Both the position numbers and the translations under genes were made by a program. 6,192 nt of DNA from JAAYZQ01 sp034428935. Lineage in GTDB: Bacteria; Chloroflexota; Anaerolineae; JAAYZQ01. The stretch spans positions 1 through 6,192 of the forward strand of contig DAOUHB010000185.1 in assembly GCA_034428935.1 (NCBI GenBank), written 5' to 3'. Below the pieces are notes generated by a model, which ran no database searches, was not told the DNA's origin, and worked only from the letters and a program-made list of their open reading frames with translations. Below, in pieces: positions 4,559 to 6,192 of the stretch (position 1 is its first letter; the number at the start of each line of letters is the position of its first letter).

Positions 4559-6192
4559 CTAGTCGTCGCTCAGGCGGTCGTTCATCTCGCCCGCGTCCTG
4601 TGCGTCGTTGATGAGGTCCAGGTCCTGCCAGATCTCACCCCAGCCTTCGTCGTCCACTCGCCGGCCGGCCAGCTCGTCCGCCGGCTCGCCCGAGGCCCGG
4701 GCAGTGGTCAGGGCCAGCATGATCTCGCCGAACCCCAGGTTGTCCTCGCAGTACCAGCCGCGGATCTCGTCCACGTCGGCGCCGTAGGTCTCGGCGATGC
4801 CGGTGGCCAGGGCGTGCTCGCCCGCGGCGCCGGCCGCGCAGAACTGCCCGGCCATGCCGGCGCCGCCGTCCAGACCGGCCCGGTCAGCCCGTTCTTCCAG
4901 GTCGATCTCGATCTCGACCAGGGTGCCCGGCCGGTAGTACTGCCGCGCCGCGACGTCGGCGATGTAAAAGACATAGATCTCCTCGGCCTGGCTCTGGCCC
5001 AGGGGCGCCATGTCGTCGTCCACGTCGTCGCCGCTGTCCTCGGTGCTGGTCACGGTCTGCGTGCTGGTGACGCCAACGCTGGGCAGCGCATCGCTGCTGT
5101 CGCCGTCCGTCAGACCGTTGGTGCCGGTCACGTCGTCCGCGGGCATCAGCCGCACCTCGATGGTGCCGGCCTCCCGGTCCATGGCTACCACTTCGCCCAT
5201 CAGCTCGATGCTGGCAAAGCCGGTGGCGTCGGGCTGGGCATCCTGATCGTCGCCTGCGCCCAACGCGCCGTCATCCGTGCCGGTGCCCAGGTCCGAGTCG
5301 GCGTCATCCTGGTCGTCGCCAAGGCCCACGTCATCCTGGCCGGCATTCGAGCCGGTGTCGTCCTGGTTGCCGGCCAGGTCCACGTCATCCTGATCGTCCA
5401 TCAGGTCGTCGTCCAGCCCAAAGAGGCCGCCGGTGACGGCCGGCTCGATCTCGACCTCGATGACGTCGCCGACGCCAAAGGAGGCGCTGCTGAGGCCCCG
5501 CGGCAGGTAGAAGGTATAGTCCTCCAACTGCCCCTCGCTCGCGGTGCCGTTCGTGCCGGTCACGCTCTCTGACGCGTCGATGCCGTTGGTCCCGGTCATC
5601 GTGTCAGTGCCGGTGATCTCGTCGGTGCCGGTGATGATCTCCGGCCCGGCGATCTCGTCGGTGGCGGTGATGGTGTCGGTACCGGCGCCCGGCACGTCGC
5701 CATCCTGCTGGCCCATCTCCAGGGCATAGCGCGCATCGGGGCGCAGGTCAAAGGAATTTTCCGCCTCGTCCACCGAGACGATGGTGCCGCGGAACTCGAA
5801 CTCGCCGGCCCCCAGGCCCACCGTTTCCTGGCGGAACGGGCTCTCCACCACGTCCGCGTCGTCGCCGGCATCGTCGTTCTCGGTGCCCGGCGCCAGGTCG
5901 TCGTCCTGGTCCCCGTTGAGGACCTCCCTCTGGCCCATCTCGGCGGCCGTGGCCTTGAGCTGGACCTCGATCTCGACGCTGTCGCCGGCCTGGTAGTAGT
6001 CACGGAGGTTGTCGTCAGCCACGTCGAACGTGTACGTCTCTTCGATGCCGCCCTCGTAGCGGACGAGGACGTCGATGGTGCCGGCCGTGTCGTCCACGTT
6101 CTCTACCGTACCCGTCAGCTCGAATTCGACCATGCGCCAGGCGTCTTCCCGGGCATCGCCGTTCAAGCTATCGTCCATGTCCTGCCCGGCAT
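4559..6192 (-). CDS. Large acidic protein with DUF5666-like repeats (5' end outside window)
   Basis: The frame is open to the window edge, so the N-terminus is missing. Numbering starts at the first in-window ATG (6178), which has no properly spaced ribosome site and no signal peptide after it. The product (539 residues from there) is very acidic. Three beta-barrel-like segments resemble DUF5666: 18-75 (FELTGTVENVDDTAGTIDV ... GDSVEIEV), 127-245 (FEFRGTIVSVDEAENSFDL ... GDVIEVEIE) and 324-428 (ELMGEVVAMDREAGTIEV ... GTLVEIEIDLEE). Each opens with a 'GxVxxVD....ti.v' strand and closes with 'GdxVEIEi'. The second and third are interrupted by low-complexity inserts, including a hexapeptide block (165-212); a nonapeptide block (263-298) lies between them. 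A C-terminal domain (about 447-523) has two cysteines (C447, C477), LGFGEIMLAL and EGWGEIWQDL. I know similar modules as parts of putatively exported Chloroflexota proteins, but no function is established; export, carbohydrate or metal binding are guesses. Confidence 0.7.
   Translation of the reverse strand, partial: AGQDMDDSLNGDAREDAWRMVEFELTGTVENVDDTAGTIDVLVRYEGGIEETYTFDVADDNLRDYYQAGDSVEIEVQLKATAAEMGQREVLNGDQDDDLAPGTENDDAGDDADVVESPFRQETVGLGAGEFEFRGTIVSVDEAENSFDLRPDARYALEMGQQDGDVPGAGTDTITATDEIAGPEIITGTDEITGTDTMTGTNGIDASESVTGTNGTASEGQLEDYTFYLPRGLSSASFGVGDVIEVEIEPAVTGGLFGLDDDLMDDQDDVDLAGNQDDTGSNAGQDDVGLGDDQDDADSDLGTGTDDGALGAGDDQDAQPDATGFASIELMGEVVAMDREAGTIEVRLMPADDVTGTNGLTDGDSSDALPSVGVTSTQTVTSTEDSGDDVDDDMAPLGQSQAEEIYVFYIADVAARQYYRPGTLVEIEIDLEERADRAGLDGGAGMAGQFCAAGAAGEHALATGIAETYGADVDEIRGWYCEDNLGFGEIMLALTTARASGEPADELAGRRVDDEGWGEIWQDLDLINDAQDAGEMNDRLSDD
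5285..5392 (-). repeat. Four tandem 27-bp repeats encoding QDD-type nonapeptides
   Basis: The core GTCATCCTG, or GTCGTCCTG (plus-strand view), recurs at 5303, 5330, 5357 and 5384, exactly 27 bases apart. It encodes four in-register nonapeptides starting QDD[VTA] at residues 263, 272, 281 and 290 of the acidic protein. A further DDQD motif follows at residues 310-313, out of the 9-residue register. The Asp-rich pattern could bind divalent cations, but it is not the RTX nonapeptide consensus. Confidence 0.75.
5543..5686 (-). repeat. Eight degenerate 18-bp repeats encoding TGT[DN] hexapeptides
   Basis: Residues 165-212 of the acidic protein read as eight consecutive hexads: AGTDTI, TATDEI, AGPEII, TGTDEI, TGTDTM, TGTNGI, DASESV, TGTNGT. 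The sixth position is nearly always hydrophobic. Related hexads TGTNGL (351-356) and TSTQTV (371-376) sit at the matching place in the third DUF5666-like segment, so the two inserts share an origin. Confidence 0.7.

Noticed and set aside
4814..5572. 252-codon plus-strand open frame opposite the acidic protein gene
   Set aside because: It shows Val/Ala/Gly/His-rich low complexity mirroring the Asp repeats on the other strand, and no ribosome site or domain was seen. The minus strand has coherent domains and a terminator.
1..6192. CRISPR arrays, tRNA/rRNA genes, transposase genes
   Set aside because: I looked for regularly spaced repeats with unique spacers, tRNA-like cloverleaf ends and transposase motifs, and saw none. 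The only regular repeats are in-frame coding repeats of the acidic protein.

Overview
This is a GC-rich (clearly above 60% by eye) bacterial chromosomal window with short intergenic spaces, TATAAT-type sigma-70 promoters and good AGGAGG-type ribosome binding sites. The gene content (stand-alone scpB, an AmaP-like membrane Asp23 protein, a large acidic secreted-type protein with DUF5666-like barrels, a DUF104/PIN toxin-antitoxin remnant and a SPASM radical SAM enzyme) best fits a Chloroflexota (Anaerolineae-like) genome. That taxonomic call is inference from gene families, not from a marker gene.

Layout. 1-143: no gene seen. 144-508 (-): a DUF104 (AF2212-like) antitoxin gene overlapping by one base the start of a PIN-domain (VapC-type) toxin that stops after 35 codons, so the pair is a decayed toxin-antitoxin locus that keeps its promoter. 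588-686: a 99-bp element bounded by a perfect 16-bp inverted repeat. 693-2111 (-): a radical SAM/SPASM enzyme with an extra N-terminal cysteine cluster and a C-terminal PqqD-like segment, the architecture of peptide-modifying (RiPP) maturases; no precursor peptide gene is evident beside it. 2112-2377: its promoter plus three tandem perfect hairpins. 2378-2923 (-): scpB. 3059-3625 (+): a divergently transcribed, exported, probably lipid-anchored protein of unknown function. 3680-4234 (-): an AmaP-like membrane protein, whose promoter is overlapped by a dyad. 4235-4558: regulatory and hairpin-rich non-coding DNA ending in a strong terminator. 4559-6192 (-): the C-terminal bulk of a large acidic, repeat-rich, probably exported protein whose start lies beyond the right edge.

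The genes do not form one pathway or one operon: most are single transcription units with their own promoter or terminator. Common themes are chromosome segregation (ScpB) and the cell envelope (exported protein, AmaP-like protein, DUF5666-like protein). The least ordinary pieces are the radical SAM enzyme with no visible substrate, the 6- and 9-residue repeat blocks in the large acidic protein, and the palindromic elements between genes. I do not see a complete undescribed defence or biosynthetic system here.
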